This document shows positions 56,439-63,811 of a DNA stretch of 64,000 bases, piece by piece. Location: assembly GCF_900108365.1 (NCBI RefSeq), contig NZ_FNWQ01000007.1, positions 62,001 through 126,000 on the forward strand, written 5' to 3'. The DNA comes from Chryseobacterium culicis. Lineage in GTDB: Bacteria > Bacteroidota > Bacteroidia > Flavobacteriales > Weeksellaceae. The translations under genes and the position numbers were made by a program. Numbering within the stretch: the stretch's first letter is position 1; each line of letters opens with the position of its first letter. Below the pieces are notes generated by a model. That model had not been told where the DNA came from. It worked only from the letters and a program-made list of their open reading frames with translations, and ran no database searches.

Positions 56439-57346
56439 AACGGAAAATATTTTTTATGGTATTGGCAGCTGTATGCCTTACCCCGCTTATTTCTTCACCC
56501 ATAGCCCTTGCCATGGGATTTGCCCTGGCTGTTTTGATGGGAAACCCTTTTGAAAAACATCTTCACAACTCTATTCATTTGCTGCTGCAGATTTCAATTG
56601 TTGGTCTCGGATTCGGGCTGAAACTTGACGAAGCTCTTCACGCCGGCAAAACAGGTCTGCTGCTAACCATTGTAAGTATCGTTACGGTAATGGTTTTAGG
56701 CTATTTTCTGGGAAAGGTCTTTAAACTGGAAAGCCCCTTATCTTATCTTCTTTCCGCCGGAACTGCGATATGTGGCGGGAGCGCTATTGCAGCTGTCTCA
56801 CCTATTATTAAACCCAGTACAAAACAGATTTCTCTTGCTTTGGCCATTGTATTTACGTTAAACTCCATCGCACTGTTTGTTTATCCTGCCATAGGGCATC
56901 TTCTGAATCTTTCACAGGAACAGTTCGGGCTTTGGTGTGCAGTGGGAATTCATGATACAAGTTCTGTTGTAGGAGCTGCCAGTAAATATGGCGACGAATC
57001 ATTGAAAATTGCAACTACAGTAAAACTTGCACGCGCACTCTGGATTATTCCTGTCTCATTGATTACCATGTTCATTTTTAAAAGCAAAGATTCCAAAATA
57101 AAAGTTCCGTGGTTTATAGGTTATTTTATTGTAGCCATTATTTTGAATACCTATTGCCCGTTTTTTGATCATTTCAGTACTTTTATTACCGTTGCGGCAA
57201 AATCCGGGCTGAATCTGACTTTATTTTTAATTGGATCTACCCTCTCTGTTCAAACCTTGAGATCAATCGGATTAAAACCTTTAGTGACGGCCGTTATTTT
57301 ATGGGTAACGATAAGTGTTGGAAGTCTTCTTTACATTATTCAGTAA
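56435..57346 (+). CDS. yeiH: YeiH/UPF0324 family membrane protein, putative sulfate exporter
   Basis: A 303-residue inner-membrane protein with about 9-10 helices. ISIVGLGFGLKLDEALHAGKTG, then LSYLLSAGTAICGGSAIAAVSPIIKP, and FGLWCAVGIHDTSSVVGAASKYG are the signature segments of UPF0324/YeiH. The related TauZ/YeiH group has been proposed to export sulfate or sulfite-derived anions; direct proof is lacking. Paired with a LysR regulator upstream and an inverted-repeat operator candidate. Confidence 0.9.
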   Translation: MKRKIFFMVLAAVCLTPLISSPIALAMGFALAVLMGNPFEKHLHNSIHLLLQISIVGLGFGLKLDEALHAGKTGLLLTIVSIVTVMVLGYFLGKVFKLESPLSYLLSAGTAICGGSAIAAVSPIIKPSTKQISLALAIVFTLNSIALFVYPAIGHLLNLSQEQFGLWCAVGIHDTSSVVGAASKYGDESLKIATTVKLARALWIIPVSLITMFIFKSKDSKIKVPWFIGYFIVAIILNTYCPFFDHFSTFITVAAKSGLNLTLFLIGSTLSVQTLRSIGLKPLVTAVILWVTISVGSLLYIIQ

Positions 57347-57383
57347 AAAGAGCAGAACCCTTCTGAAATCAAAAGGGTTCTGC
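57346..57383 (-). terminator. Terminator of the GG-leader peptide gene
   Basis: Stem GCAGAACCCTT (57352-57362) with AAGGGTTCTGC (57373-57383), followed on the minus strand by TCTTTTT. On the plus strand there is no T run, so it mainly serves the minus-strand gene. Confidence 0.8.
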
Positions 57384-57425
57384 ATATTAAATGTGGAAAT
57401 GTTTATTTCATACTGAAATAATTTC

Positions 57426-57599
57426 TTAAATCTCCCCGCAGGTATAAACCTGTGGGCAGCCGATATAAATAGAGCAATAATCAGGGCCTGTAACCGCACC
57501 TGAGCAGCTGCATCCGCAAAGAGACAGATCCGGCTTACCGCTTACTCCACCAGTGATATTTTTCAGGTCTTGTTTTCTCAGCTTTTTAGCGTTTTTCAT
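57426..57599 (-). CDS. Double-glycine-leader, cysteine-rich bacteriocin-like peptide
   Basis: A 57-residue precursor. Leader MKNAKKLRKQDLKNITGG ends in GG, matching the leader type of flavobacterial bacteriocin-like peptides that are processed by C39 peptidase/ABC exporters. The 39-residue core contains six cysteines (CGCSC, then C at DYC, GC and TC) with Gly and Ser between them, suggesting disulfides or another cysteine-based modification. The ATG at 57599 is preferred; one at 57608 is possible. Own -7 box and terminator. No C39 transporter, immunity gene or modifying enzyme is adjacent. Confidence 0.75.
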   Translation of the reverse strand: MKNAKKLRKQDLKNITGGVSGKPDLSLCGCSCSGAVTGPDYCSIYIGCPQVYTCGEI

Positions 57600-57649
57600 A
57601 ATGTTCATGTGGTTTAGTTTGATTAAACAATATAGTTTTAGTTACTTCC

Positions 57650-57657
57650 CAAAGTTA
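57650..57657 (-). promoter_or_regulatory. -7 box for the GG-leader peptide gene
   Basis: TAACTTTG on the minus strand, about 50 nt before the ATG. Confidence 0.5.
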
Positions 57658-57776
57658 AACAAATATTAAATACTCGCAACAAAAACAATTAAAAAAATTA
57701 ATAATTTACTGATTATAAATTCATTATTATATCCAAAATACGGATTATGACGATCTTATTTATTAAACAAATTAAA

Positions 57777-59018
57777 TTATTCTGTAAATTCCAGATCCCT
57801 GTCATGCGTTTCCGAAATGGTAAGTGAAGAATAAAAAGCAAGCCCGAATACTACCACTCCTACGATAGCCGCACTTTCCACCACCGGAAAATGCCCCTTG
57901 AGAGAATCAAATGCAAAGATCATCACAGGCACTAACCCTCTTACCATGTTGGGAACAGTTGTGGTTGCTGTATTTCTGATATTTGTTCCAAACTGCTCTG
58001 CTGCCAGCGTCACAAACATCGCCCAATATCCTGTTCCAAAGCCCAGCCATACACAGAACATATAGTATCTGGTTTCCGTATTGGTATTGCCAAACAGCAT
58101 GATTACCACGCCAATAAGGGTAAAGATCAGCATATAGAAGATGGCCATTTTACGTGATTTTAATGCGTGAGAGATGAAACCGCTTAACAGGTCACCTACA
58201 GAAATTCCTACATAGGCCCACATAATGGCCTTTCCGGGATTGATCTCTTTAATTCCTAATTCCGGGGCAAACTGATTCGCTAAAACCGCCAGAATGCCAA
58301 TACAATACCAGGTAGGCAGCCCCACTGCAATGCATTTTAAATATCGTATCAGGCGGTCTTTATGGGTAAAAAAGGATAGAAAATTCCCTTTGGATACATT
58401 TTTATGGACAATATTCTTGTAAATTCCGGATTCGGATACACTTATTCTCAACAGCAGTAATAAGATTCCCATAACTCCACCAATGATGTAAGAGATATTC
58501 CAGCCTCCGGCCAGTTCTACAGTGAGCTGAGCGACTACAGCCCCCATTAATCCAAAACCGGCTACTACCGAGGTTCCGATGGCTCTTAAATTCTTCGGCA
58601 GACTTTCAGAAACCAGTGTAATTCCTGCTCCCAGCTCTCCGGCAAGCCCGATACCCGCAATAAACCTTAAACCGGCATATTGGTACACCAAATGCTCTTT
58701 TGGAAAATAGGGAAGAAAGCCACAGGCAATATTGGCTAAGGAATATACCAGAATAGAACCAAAAAGTACGGAAAGCCTTCCTTTTTTATCCCCGAAAATT
58801 CCCCAGAAAACACCTCCGAGAAGAAGCCCTACCATCTGACAGTTCAGAATGAAGGTTCCATCCGCATCAGGATTAAGGCCTAATGCCTTTAAACTGGGAA
58901 TTCTAACGATTCCGAACAAAAGCAGGTCATAAATATCTACAAAATAGCCTAAGGCAGAAATAATAACGGGAATAGAGAAAATGTACTTCAGTTTTGAAGA
59001 CAGGGACAGTTCTTGCAT
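57777..59018 (-). CDS. MFS metabolite transporter
   Basis: A 413-residue inner-membrane transporter with 12 helices. GVFWGIFGDKKGRLSVLFGSILVYSLAN is the loop 2-3 motif (GDKKGR), and RFIAGIGLAGELGAGITLVSESLPKNLRAIGT matches the metabolite:proton symporter / sialic-acid-transporter like group. LAAEQFGTNIRNTATTTVPNMVRG is in the second half. Substrate unknown; this family carries organic acids and other small metabolites. It sits between two terminators, so probably transcribed alone. Confidence 0.85.
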   Translation of the reverse strand: MQELSLSSKLKYIFSIPVIISALGYFVDIYDLLLFGIVRIPSLKALGLNPDADGTFILNCQMVGLLLGGVFWGIFGDKKGRLSVLFGSILVYSLANIACGFLPYFPKEHLVYQYAGLRFIAGIGLAGELGAGITLVSESLPKNLRAIGTSVVAGFGLMGAVVAQLTVELAGGWNISYIIGGVMGILLLLLRISVSESGIYKNIVHKNVSKGNFLSFFTHKDRLIRYLKCIAVGLPTWYCIGILAVLANQFAPELGIKEINPGKAIMWAYVGISVGDLLSGFISHALKSRKMAIFYMLIFTLIGVVIMLFGNTNTETRYYMFCVWLGFGTGYWAMFVTLAAEQFGTNIRNTATTTVPNMVRGLVPVMIFAFDSLKGHFPVVESAAIVGVVVFGLAFYSSLTISETHDRDLEFTE

Positions 59019-59035
59019 TTTTAAGTTTTGATAAA

Positions 59036-59069
59036 AATAAAAAACCTTTCAATTTCTTGAAAGGTTTTT
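59036..59069 (-). terminator. rny terminator
   Basis: Stem AAAAACCTTTCAA (59040-59052) with TTGAAAGGTTTTT (59057-59069), loop TTTC, followed on the minus strand by T-rich sequence. It lies 22 nt after the rny stop. Confidence 0.85.
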
Positions 59070-59091
59070 ATCAAATATCTTTTTCGGTGTA

Positions 59092-60657
59092 TTATCTGGC
59101 AATATTTACAGCTCTTGTTTCCCGGATTACTGTTACTTTTACCTGTCCCGGATACGTCAGTTCATTCTGAATTTTCTCTGAGATATCATATGAAAGCTGA
59201 GAAGCAACTTCATCATTTACTTTTCCGCTCTCTACCATTACTCTCAGTTCTCTACCTGCCTGAATTGCATAAGCGCTGGATACTCCATCGAAGCTCAACG
59301 CAGCAGATTCAAGATCTTTCAGTCTCTGGATGTAAGATTCCAATACCTGTCTTCTTGCGCCCGGTCTTGCTCCTGAGATCGCATCGGCAACCTGGATGAT
59401 CGGAGATAATAATGATTTCATTTCGATTTCATCGTGGTGAGCACCAATAGCGTTTACCACTTCAGGGTTTTCACCGTATTTCTCAGCCCACTGCATTCCT
59501 AAAAGAGCGTGAGGCAGTTCTGATTCCTGCTCAGGCACTTTACCGATATCGTGTAAAAGACCTGCTCTTTTGGCTAATTTTACGTTTAATCCTAACTCAG
59601 CAGCCATTGTAGCGGCAATGTTTGCTACCTCTCTTGAGTGCTGCAGTAAGTTTTGTCCGTAAGAAGAACGGTATTTCATTCTCCCTACGATTTTGATCAG
59701 TTCAGGGTGTAATCCGTGGATTCCTAAATCAATGATGGTTCTTTTTCCTACTTCAATGATTTCCTCTTCGATCTGTTTTCTTGTTTTTTCTACTACTTCT
59801 TCGATTCTCGCCGGGTGAATTCTGCCATCGGTTACCAATCTGTGGAGAGATAATCTTGCAATTTCTCTTCTTACAGGGTCAAAACATGAAAGAAGAATTG
59901 CTTCCGGAGTATCGTCAACAATAATTTCTACTCCTGTTACGGCTTCTAAAGCTCGGATGTTTCTACCTTCTCTACCAATGATTCTACCTTTTACTTCGTC
60001 AGATTCAATATTGAAAACTGATACTGAGTTTTCGATAGCCTGCTCGGTTCCGATTCTCTGAATAGTTTGAATAACGATTTTTCTCGCTTCGTTTTTGGCA
60101 TTCATCTGAGCTTCTTCCATGATGCTCTGAACGTGTGCCTGCGCTCTTGTTTTTGCTTCGGCTCTCATGGTTTCTACCAATTCTGCTTTCGCTTCTTCAG
60201 CGGTGTAATTAGAGATTTTTTCCAGTATTTCTACTTTCTTGGCGTTAGCTGTATCTAATTCCTGCTGTTTTCTTTCAAGGATTTCGGTCTTTTTAGCATA
60301 GTCAGCGATCTGCTTATCCAGGTCTTTTTCAAGTTTTCCGGTCTTGCTAAGTTCGTCATTCAGCTTATGCTCCTTGTCTTTTGTTCTCTTTTCAATCTCC
60401 TGCATTTTCTTTTCGCGGGCCTGAATATCGGCATCATGCTGGGATTTCAGCTCCAGGAACTTTTCTTTGGCCTGAAGGTTCTTTTCTTTCTTTATGGATT
60501 CAGCCTGTACGTTAGCTTTTTCTATAAGGTTTTCGGCGTTTTTCTTAGCGTCATCTATGATGAACTTTGCCTTAGTATTCAGAGAGCTTCTGGAGAAAAG
60601 TATTCCCACTGCAGCCCCGATTACTAAACAAACAACACCTACTATAACTTCTATCAT
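59092..60657 (-). CDS. rny: Ribonuclease Y
   Basis: A 521-residue membrane-anchored endoribonuclease that starts mRNA decay. N-terminal TM helix MIEVIVGVVCLVIGAAVGILFS. A long coiled coil follows (about 30-170, Lys/Glu-rich). Then a KH domain (GRIIGREGRNIRALEAVTGVEIIVDDTPEAI). The HD domain has KRAGLLHDIGKVPEQ and GAHHDEIEMKSLL, followed by the C-terminal QVKVTVIRETRAVNIAR. Standard length and architecture. A 6S RNA-like gene separates it from zapA. Confidence 0.97.
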   Translation of the reverse strand: MIEVIVGVVCLVIGAAVGILFSRSSLNTKAKFIIDDAKKNAENLIEKANVQAESIKKEKNLQAKEKFLELKSQHDADIQAREKKMQEIEKRTKDKEHKLNDELSKTGKLEKDLDKQIADYAKKTEILERKQQELDTANAKKVEILEKISNYTAEEAKAELVETMRAEAKTRAQAHVQSIMEEAQMNAKNEARKIVIQTIQRIGTEQAIENSVSVFNIESDEVKGRIIGREGRNIRALEAVTGVEIIVDDTPEAILLSCFDPVRREIARLSLHRLVTDGRIHPARIEEVVEKTRKQIEEEIIEVGKRTIIDLGIHGLHPELIKIVGRMKYRSSYGQNLLQHSREVANIAATMAAELGLNVKLAKRAGLLHDIGKVPEQESELPHALLGMQWAEKYGENPEVVNAIGAHHDEIEMKSLLSPIIQVADAISGARPGARRQVLESYIQRLKDLESAALSFDGVSSAYAIQAGRELRVMVESGKVNDEVASQLSYDISEKIQNELTYPGQVKVTVIRETRAVNIAR

Positions 60658-60699
60658 AATTTATATTGAGTTTTAATTGTATTCATATCCTTGTTCAAT

Positions 60700-60870
60700 A
60701 AAAAAAGCCCACAATAATCCAGAGATTGAGAGTAAACTCCTAATCAACACGATTTGAACTGATTTCCACTGTCTGTAATCCGGAGATCCGGCACGCCATT
60801 CAATGGACATTTGTTCGGTAATTGTTTAGCGTTGAGTTTACCTTTAATGTGTTAGAATTATTGTAGGCAG
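60700..60870 (-). ncRNA. ssrS: 6S RNA (6S-Flavo type)
   Basis: A noncoding RNA of about 170 nt between zapA and rny. The ends form a closing stem: GCCTACAATAATTC (60868-60855) pairs with GGATTATTGTGGGC (60720-60707) through G-U and Watson-Crick pairs. Inside it GGTAAACTC pairs with GAGTTTACT. A large internal bubble and a terminal hairpin follow, the plan of 6S RNA, which mimics open promoter DNA and binds RNA polymerase. The 3' end runs into seven A on the plus strand, that is a T tract. Position directly downstream of zapA matches the zapA-ssrS pair in proteobacteria and the 6S-Flavo motif. Confidence 0.85.
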
Positions 60871-60890
60871 TACTTTTCAGGAAAAAAAAT

Positions 60891-61178
60891 CTATTTCCCG
60901 ATTTCATTCAACGACTGATTAATCTGCGTTAACCTTTCGTTGGTAGAATTAATATTTTTTTCGTAGTTCAGAGAAACCACTTCTGCATTGGTTCCCAGTT
61001 TCAGGGCACACATTGCCAAAGCATCCTGTTTATCTCTTACATCGAAGTTCTGTTCAAAATCTTTAATCATATTCTCGATCTGCTTCCCTACCTTACGCAG
61101 CGTTTCTTCCTCTGCTGCCGGTACGTTCAGCGGATACACTCTTCCTGCAATGTTGACGGTTATTCTCCTTATCTCCAT
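60891..61178 (-). CDS. zapA: Cell division protein ZapA
   Basis: A 95-residue FtsZ-ring associated protein. MEIRRITVNIAGRVYPLNVPAAEEETLRKVGKQIENMIKDFEQNFDVRDKQDALAMCALKLG is the ZapA core, followed by a coiled-coil tail. ZapA bundles FtsZ filaments. The ATG overlaps the stop of the upstream coiled-coil gene by 1 nt (TAATG), so the two are translationally coupled. The 6S RNA gene follows 21 nt later. Confidence 0.93.
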   Translation of the reverse strand: MEIRRITVNIAGRVYPLNVPAAEEETLRKVGKQIENMIKDFEQNFDVRDKQDALAMCALKLGTNAEVVSLNYEKNINSTNERLTQINQSLNEIGK

Positions 61179-61480
61179 TATAATCCACTGTTTTGAAGCT
61201 GAGCAATACAGAAATCAATTTCTTTCACCAATCTGTTGATATGGTTTTTCATTAACCTATTGTGTTCAGGATTTCCTGATATTGCTGAATAAAGTTTTAT
61301 ATTTTTTTGTTCTTCTGCTAATACCTGATTTTTTCTTCTTTCCTCATCATATTTCTTCTTCAATTCTTCATGCTCAATACTTAATTCTTTTAAATTTTCC
61401 GTAAGATTTTTATAGTTCTTTTGCAGAGTCGAAATCTTTCTCTCTAATTCTGAAAAATTGTTTTCTAAATCTTGAAGCAT
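61178..61480 (-). CDS. Coiled-coil protein, ZapB-like
   Basis: A 100-residue highly charged coiled coil. Start ATG at 61478-61480 (MLQDLENNFSELERKISTLQ) is chosen because the promoter TTTG-N18-TATTTTTG (61508-61537) lies in the longer frame, which itself begins at a TTG inside the upstream terminator. Almost continuous heptads (SELERKISTLQKNYKNLTENLKELSIEHEELKKKYDEERRKNQ) fill it, ending with IDFCIAQLQNSGL. The tight TAATG link to zapA suggests a ZapA partner in the FtsZ ring, perhaps a functional counterpart of ZapB. No clear family match. Confidence 0.7.
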   Translation of the reverse strand: MLQDLENNFSELERKISTLQKNYKNLTENLKELSIEHEELKKKYDEERRKNQVLAEEQKNIKLYSAISGNPEHNRLMKNHINRLVKEIDFCIAQLQNSGL

Positions 61481-61507
61481 TTCAGGTTTGTATATTCTAA
61501 CTAAAAG

Positions 61508-61537
61508 CAAAAATAAAAAAATAATAACACTAACAAA
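61508..61537 (-). promoter_or_regulatory. Promoter of the coiled-coil / zapA unit
   Basis: Minus-strand TTTG (61534-61537), 18-nt spacer, TATTTTTG (61508-61515). It lies 28 nt before the ATG at 61480. Confidence 0.65.
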
Positions 61538-61567
61538 AATAAAACACTCTATATTTTGATATAACAA

Positions 61568-61595
61568 CAAAAAAGGAGGTGCCAATGCACCTCCT
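61568..61595 (-). terminator. porT terminator
   Basis: Stem AGGAGGTGC (61574-61582) with GCACCTCCT (61587-61595), loop CAAT, followed on the minus strand by T6. Confidence 0.9.
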
Positions 61596-61619
61596 GTCTA
61601 TTTTTCAATGAAATATTTT

Positions 61620-62402
61620 TTATTCAAATTTCAAAACGAACATGACAGCTCTGGTCTGTAACGTAGAAATTGCAGATGCCCAGTAAGGCGGTGTTGTAGC
61701 ATTATCTGCCACTTTCTCATTGTTCATGAAGAAAGTACCTCTTACGGCAGGAGTCAGTTTAAACTTGTTGAAATAAAACTGAATTCCCATTTCTGCAGAC
61801 CAGGCAAAATTATGTGTGGTAGATCTGTAGATTCCCTGCATGTTGTCATCAGTAGAAGTTGCGTTAGACTGAAGGTTTACTACATAGTTTACCCCGGCCG
61901 CAACGTAAGGTCTTGAATTGTACCATCTCTGACCATGAAGCTCCAACAATACAGGAATATCAATCAGGGTAGATTTAATTTCTCTTACTCTATCTTTTTC
62001 CTGCAGAGGAAATGGCATAAAAGGAGGATTGGTCAGAGACCCGCCTGCATAGATGTCATTGGATTGAGTATTAAAAGTCAACTGTCTTTGTGCAAACTGT
62101 AAACCTGGTTCTATTCTTACGTCAAGATAGTCGTTCAGTCTCCATTTTGCAATAAGCCCGGCACCGAAACTATAACTTTCCTTAGAGGTAACAAGGTTTT
62201 CATTATCATTCATCCCGTACTTCGGATGCAAAACAATGCGGTAATCCAGTCTGTTCCCGTTCAAATAAAACCCCCAACTGAATTTCTGTTCGTCGAAATC
62301 TTCCAGCTTATCCATTCTGTTTCGGGTTCTGAATTGCGCGTTTGCAAAAACGGCAACATTTACTGAGGTTAAAACCAGTGCTTTTAATAGAAATTTATTC
62401 AT
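61620..62402 (-). CDS. porT: PorT/SprT-like outer-membrane protein of the type IX secretion system
   Basis: A 260-residue outer-membrane beta-barrel protein with signal peptide MNKFLLKALVLTSVNVAVFANAQ. FGAGLIAKWRLNDYLDVRIEPGLQFAQRQLTF, then IKSTLIDIPVLLELHGQRWYNSRPYVAAGVNYVV, match PorT/SprT, needed for T9SS secretion and gliding in Bacteroidota. It directly follows ubiE (3-nt gap), the same order as in other flavobacteria. The T9SS-type sorting domain on the LPMO in this window implies that the system is present. Confidence 0.85.
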   Translation of the reverse strand: MNKFLLKALVLTSVNVAVFANAQFRTRNRMDKLEDFDEQKFSWGFYLNGNRLDYRIVLHPKYGMNDNENLVTSKESYSFGAGLIAKWRLNDYLDVRIEPGLQFAQRQLTFNTQSNDIYAGGSLTNPPFMPFPLQEKDRVREIKSTLIDIPVLLELHGQRWYNSRPYVAAGVNYVVNLQSNATSTDDNMQGIYRSTTHNFAWSAEMGIQFYFNKFKLTPAVRGTFFMNNEKVADNATTPPYWASAISTLQTRAVMFVLKFE

Positions 62403-62405
62403 AGG

Positions 62406-63137
62406 TTACTTTGTTGCTTTATAAATTGTGGCTATACCTAAACTTAATTTTTTATATTCAACTTTCTTAAATCCCGTATCTAAAAGAATTTGCTTCATCT
62501 TCTCCCCGAAAGGAAAAGCATTTACAGAATCCGGAAGGTATGTATACGCCCTATTATCCTTAGAAACCAGTCTGCCGATGGCAGGTAATATATTTTTGAA
62601 ATAAAACATATACAATGGCCCCATGAAACCCTCAACCTTTGAAAACTCCAGTATATAAACACTTTTGTTATCTTTAACTACTCTTCTTAACTCTGCCAAA
62701 CCTTTGGTCAGGTTTTCAAAATTCCTTACTCCAAATGCAACGGAAACAGCATCGAATCTATTGTCCTCAAAAGGTAAATTTTCTGCATCTCCTTTTTGCA
62801 TGGAAATTTTGCCGTCTAATTTAAGTTTTTTTATTTTAATAACGCCAACATTCAGCATTTGTTGTGATAAATCTAATCCAACTACTTTAGAACCGGTTCC
62901 TTTTTCAATAGCAATTGCCAGATCTCCCGTTCCTGTAGCCACATCCAGCACTTCCTGCGGATTATCATTTTTCATCCATCTTACCAGTTTGTTTCTCCAC
63001 AAAACATCAATTTTCATGGATAAAACATGGTTCAGAAGGTCGTACTTCGGTGCGATGTTGTCGAACATATCCTCTACCTGGCTCTTCTTTGTAGCCTCCG
63101 AATTGTAGGGAGTAACTTTGGTGATATCTTTTGTCAA
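62406..63137 (-). CDS. ubiE: Demethylmenaquinone methyltransferase (UbiE/MenG)
   Basis: A 243-residue SAM methyltransferase making menaquinone from demethylmenaquinone. QVEDMFDNIAPKYDLLNHVLSMKIDVLWRNKLV is the UbiE N-terminus. VLDVATGTGDLAIAIEKG (SAM motif I), FDAVSVAFGVRNFENL and GPLYMFYFKNILPAIGRLVSKDNRAYTYLPDSVNAFP complete it. The start is TTG at 63135-63137; the first downstream ATG would lose the conserved N-terminal residues. It begins 3 nt after the stop of the 63141-63710 gene and ends 3 nt before porT. Confidence 0.95.
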   Translation of the reverse strand: MTKDITKVTPYNSEATKKSQVEDMFDNIAPKYDLLNHVLSMKIDVLWRNKLVRWMKNDNPQEVLDVATGTGDLAIAIEKGTGSKVVGLDLSQQMLNVGVIKIKKLKLDGKISMQKGDAENLPFEDNRFDAVSVAFGVRNFENLTKGLAELRRVVKDNKSVYILEFSKVEGFMGPLYMFYFKNILPAIGRLVSKDNRAYTYLPDSVNAFPFGEKMKQILLDTGFKKVEYKKLSLGIATIYKATK

Positions 63138-63140
63138 AAC

Positions 63141-63710
63141 TTAAAACTTGTAATATTCTTTGTAATAATTTAGGTAATCCTGCTTTCTGAAGATTTTGGA
63201 TCTTGATTCCACCTGCTGGATATTCTTGATCACTTTGTCATAGTCTTCATCTACATTGTAATAAAAATCTTCTGTATAAAGCTTATTGAAGCGTCTTGCT
63301 CCGCCGTAATAATCCTTTCCGTCAATAACAGTTTTATCAAGGGCCGACAGCAGGGAATCTTTTTTAAGATTGTATCCGTAATACTGATCGTTTATATAAT
63401 AATCCTGGTGGGTAATATTAATAAGACCACGAAGTTTATTCACTTCAAATGCTGAATCATAAAGCATTTTTTTGTTCTGATCAAAAACCTGAATAGAGTT
63501 TTTCCCTTTATTCAAATCCACATGCACATACTGCCCGGCAGAGATAATTCCTTCAGATCCGTTATTGATCTTAAAGTAATACGTATTCGGGGTAGGATTA
63601 TCTACAACATAATAATTCTTCTTGGCTAAAAAAAGGAAGTAGATCCCAAAGGCAACGATAAACGCCACAGCTGCAATAAGTAAGCCTTTTAAGGACGAGT
63701 TGTTTTTCAT
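63141..63710 (-). CDS. Membrane-anchored protein of unknown function
   Basis: A 189-residue protein with one N-terminal TM helix (LLIAAVAFIVAFGIYFLFL) and an extracytoplasmic domain rich in Tyr, Asn and Lys: YYVVDNPTPNTYYFKINN, GQYVHVDLNKGKNSIQVFDQNKK and a helical tail YNVDEDYDKVIKNIQQVESRSKIFRKQDYLNYYKEYYKF. The beta-rich N-terminal part could be a small sandwich fold. Function not recognised. First gene of a tight unit with ubiE and porT. Confidence 0.7.
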   Translation of the reverse strand: MKNNSSLKGLLIAAVAFIVAFGIYFLFLAKKNYYVVDNPTPNTYYFKINNGSEGIISAGQYVHVDLNKGKNSIQVFDQNKKMLYDSAFEVNKLRGLINITHQDYYINDQYYGYNLKKDSLLSALDKTVIDGKDYYGGARRFNKLYTEDFYYNVDEDYDKVIKNIQQVESRSKIFRKQDYLNYYKEYYKF

Positions 63711-63732
63711 AGATTGTAAAGTACAATTTTTG

Positions 63733-63740
63733 CAAATTTA
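63733..63740 (-). promoter_or_regulatory. -7 box for the membrane protein-ubiE-porT unit
   Basis: TAAATTTG on the minus strand, 22 nt before the ATG at 63710. Confidence 0.55.
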
Positions 63741-63777
63741 ATAATATTTTTAATTCTCTGTTATTAATATTAATTAT

Positions 63778-63785
63778 TAACTTTG
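63778..63785 (+). promoter_or_regulatory. -7 box for the ketoacyl synthase gene
   Basis: TAACTTTG, 26 nt before the ATG at 63812. Confidence 0.55.
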
Positions 63786-63811
63786 CATCTTTAAAAAAAT
63801 CATATAAACGA

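Noticed and set aside
61481..61585. Hydrophobic N-terminal extension of the coiled-coil protein that looks like a membrane helix
   Set aside because: The frame starts at a TTG inside the porT terminator and contains the promoter of the gene.
62665..63108. Plus-strand 147-codon frame
   Set aside because: Antisense to ubiE, which has a complete methyltransferase signature.
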